Positions 62,724 to 64,000 of a stretch of DNA of 64,000 nt are shown here, one piece after another. The notes beneath the pieces are model-generated. The model had not been told where the DNA came from and did no database searches. It saw only the letters and a program-made list of their open reading frames with translations. Numbering within the stretch: the first letter of the stretch is position 1; every line of letters begins with the position of its first letter. The position numbers and the translations under genes were made by a program. This stretch comes from Flagellimonas taeanensis (lineage in GTDB: Bacteria; Bacteroidota; Bacteroidia; Flavobacteriales; Flavobacteriaceae). The stretch lies in the NCBI RefSeq assembly GCF_003584105.1, contig NZ_QXFO01000006.1, positions 235,235 through 299,234 on the forward strand. The letters are read 5' to 3'.

Positions 62724-64000
62724 TATTGGCTTTTCGGTATAATCAATAAGTGATCATATGGTCTTTGAGCTCTTATTCTTTCGGCATTCTCAGCCTCACG
62801 CTTTGTCATAGCTCCGCTTACTTTTGTATCTACGGTGTTAACTCTCAATGTTCGCCCATCCTTTGTTGCTGTAATATCAGGATAAGAACCTCCTGTGCTT
62901 CCGCCATCTAAAGGCTTTAGATATTCCTCCTTCGTTCTTCCCCCACCACCTGTAATTTCATATCCTCTTGATTCAAGTTCGTCAGCTATTGCACTATTTT
63001 GGGCTCTCGTCGTGGCATTCCCTAATCGACCCCTCATTTTTTTTGTGCTGGCATTTACAACATCATCAGCAGTGTTTTTGACCACGTCATCAGCAGCCCC
63101 ACTTCCTTTAGGTCCCGGCTGGAACAAGAGTATAGCGTTCATTATCACTTGACCTTCGGCCCTGTCATCTCCGTCTATTGCCTTTGATATGGTCTCGCCC
63201 CCGGCTAAATTATAAACTACATCGCCAAAATAGTTCCCCGTCTTGTTCTTGGTCGGAGTGTTGGCCGTAAAAGTGTTGTCCAAATGGGTGTTGGTGTTCC
63301 CTCCCCGTGGTTGACCCAAAAGACCGTGCCAAACATTGTCCATGAACCATTCCGCCAACTCTAATCCCTCCAGTTCAACCCCCATGCCAAGCTTGTTCTC
63401 TTGGAAGGCATAGGTGGAGTTGTACATATAGTCCTCCGCCAATGGATCCACCTGCCAGAACCTGCCAATGGCCGGGTCTCCGATACGGTATCTCCATTCA
63501 TGGGTGTTCAGCCCAAGGTCATCGGTGAACTCCTGTCCCTGATAGGTCTTCAAATTGTTTTCCACACCATACGAGGCCGAGTTGTACCCCTTGTGCTCCA
63601 ATCCAAAGGGGTAGTAGTTCTGCTCCCTCCGTATCTCGGAAGCACCATCAATGGAACCGTTGCCATTGTCATCGGCATAGGTGACACGGGTATTGCCCCA
63701 GATGTCAACGTAACGGTACACATAGTCATAGCCGCCCTGTCCATCGGGTTCGATGTAGCCCCCGGGATGGGTTATCTGTTTCAGGTTACCGTTCTCATAA
63801 ACGTAATTACCAACATAATCAGTGGTGGTACCGTTGCTGTTGACCTTTCTGAGCTTTACACCGGTGGCATCGTAAACATAGTCAAGCACTCCCGCATTGC
63901 CGCCACTACTCACCGTGATCTTGACTGGCATGTTCAGGTGGTTGTACTCGATACCGCCTGCTGCTATCCCCCGATTCAGGTCGGAAGTCATGTTGCCGTT
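62723..64000 (-). CDS. Rhs-type polymorphic toxin, C-terminal part (5' end beyond window)
   Basis: The frame is open at the right edge, so the large N-terminal part is missing. The Rhs core is seen (YDATGVKLRKV, DDLGLNTHEWRYRIGDPAIG, FWQVDPLAEDY). After VELEGLELAEWF the toxin part begins. Its last 100 residues contain RGRLGNATTRAQNSAIADEL, GGGRTKEEYLKPLDGGS, SYPDITATKDG, LRVNTVDTK and TKREAENAERIRAQ. The YPDIT aspartate and following strand suggest a PD-(D/E)XK nuclease fold. Rhs proteins are exported and deliver the tip to neighbouring cells. An immunity gene follows at once. Confidence 0.85.
   Translation of the reverse strand, partial: NGNMTSDLNRGIAAGGIEYNHLNMPVKITVSSGGNAGVLDYVYDATGVKLRKVNSNGTTTDYVGNYVYENGNLKQITHPGGYIEPDGQGGYDYVYRYVDIWGNTRVTYADDNGNGSIDGASEIRREQNYYPFGLEHKGYNSASYGVENNLKTYQGQEFTDDLGLNTHEWRYRIGDPAIGRFWQVDPLAEDYMYNSTYAFQENKLGMGVELEGLELAEWFMDNVWHGLLGQPRGGNTNTHLDNTFTANTPTKNKTGNYFGDVVYNLAGGETISKAIDGDDRAEGQVIMNAILLFQPGPKGSGAADDVVKNTADDVVNASTKKMRGRLGNATTRAQNSAIADELESRGYEITGGGGRTKEEYLKPLDGGSTGGSYPDITATKDGRTLRVNTVDTKVSGAMTKREAENAERIRAQRPYDHLLIIPKSQ

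Overview
The window reads as a chromosomal segment of a Bacteroidota bacterium, most likely a marine Flavobacteriaceae (Muricauda/Allomuricauda-like). Evidence: a SusC/SusD pair, a hybrid two-component regulator with an AraC output domain, a type IX (T9SS type B) C-terminal sorting domain, many SPII lipoproteins, AT-rich spacers, little Shine-Dalgarno signal and several TTG starts. No rRNA, tRNA or CRISPR array was recognised.

Layout. 1-5394 (minus): a nutrient-uptake locus of a partial PKD/lectin-like lipoprotein, SusD and SusC, with a divergent propeller/LuxR-type regulator (5698-8619). 8640-14273 (minus): a compact five-gene catabolic operon (carboxylesterase, CitMHS transporter, AtuA protein, AtuA C-terminal-like protein, Fes-type esterase), divergent from a Nudix-winged-helix regulator whose Nudix box is degenerate; a perfect 25-bp palindrome lies between them. 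15415-18260: a frameshifted DUF4440 gene, a second esterase, a DUF983 protein and an AraC regulator. 18466-24996 (minus): a LemA/DUF3137/DUF1266 membrane cluster with several unrecognised proteins, including a tandem paralogous pair. 25172-30867 (minus): a cadherin-repeat lipoprotein, two small envelope genes and a LytTR/LytS-type two-component pair. 31758-39385 (minus): a run of exported proteins led by a Tat-type lipoprotein with transglutaminase-like and VWA domains. 39755-45016: a 1311-residue hybrid sensor and an acyltransferase-like membrane protein. 45777-54357 (minus): a type II secretion/type IV pilus-like set (GspF, pseudopilins, PilX-like, GspC/PilP-like, two lipoproteins) behind a giant T9SS type B PKD protein; no ATPase or secretin is present.

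54669-64000 is the most unusual part: an Rhs polymorphic-toxin locus. An Rhs gene entering from the right edge ends in a PD-(D/E)XK-like toxin and overlaps a putative immunity gene by one base. About 5.7 kb further on is an orphan Rhs tip with a toxin-type-8-like histidine-rich domain and a DUF2750 immunity gene. Between the two sits a recombination module: a complete tyrosine recombinase, a second recombinase that has lost its first catalytic arginine, an AAA+-like ATPase, a divergent XRE regulator, and a long bulged hairpin just past the recombinases. My working idea, which is inference, is that this module moves or shuffles Rhs toxin tips.

Two families of dispersed non-coding repeats (124 bp at 18257 and 45585; about 66 bp at 31543 and 45381) link otherwise unrelated intergenic regions.
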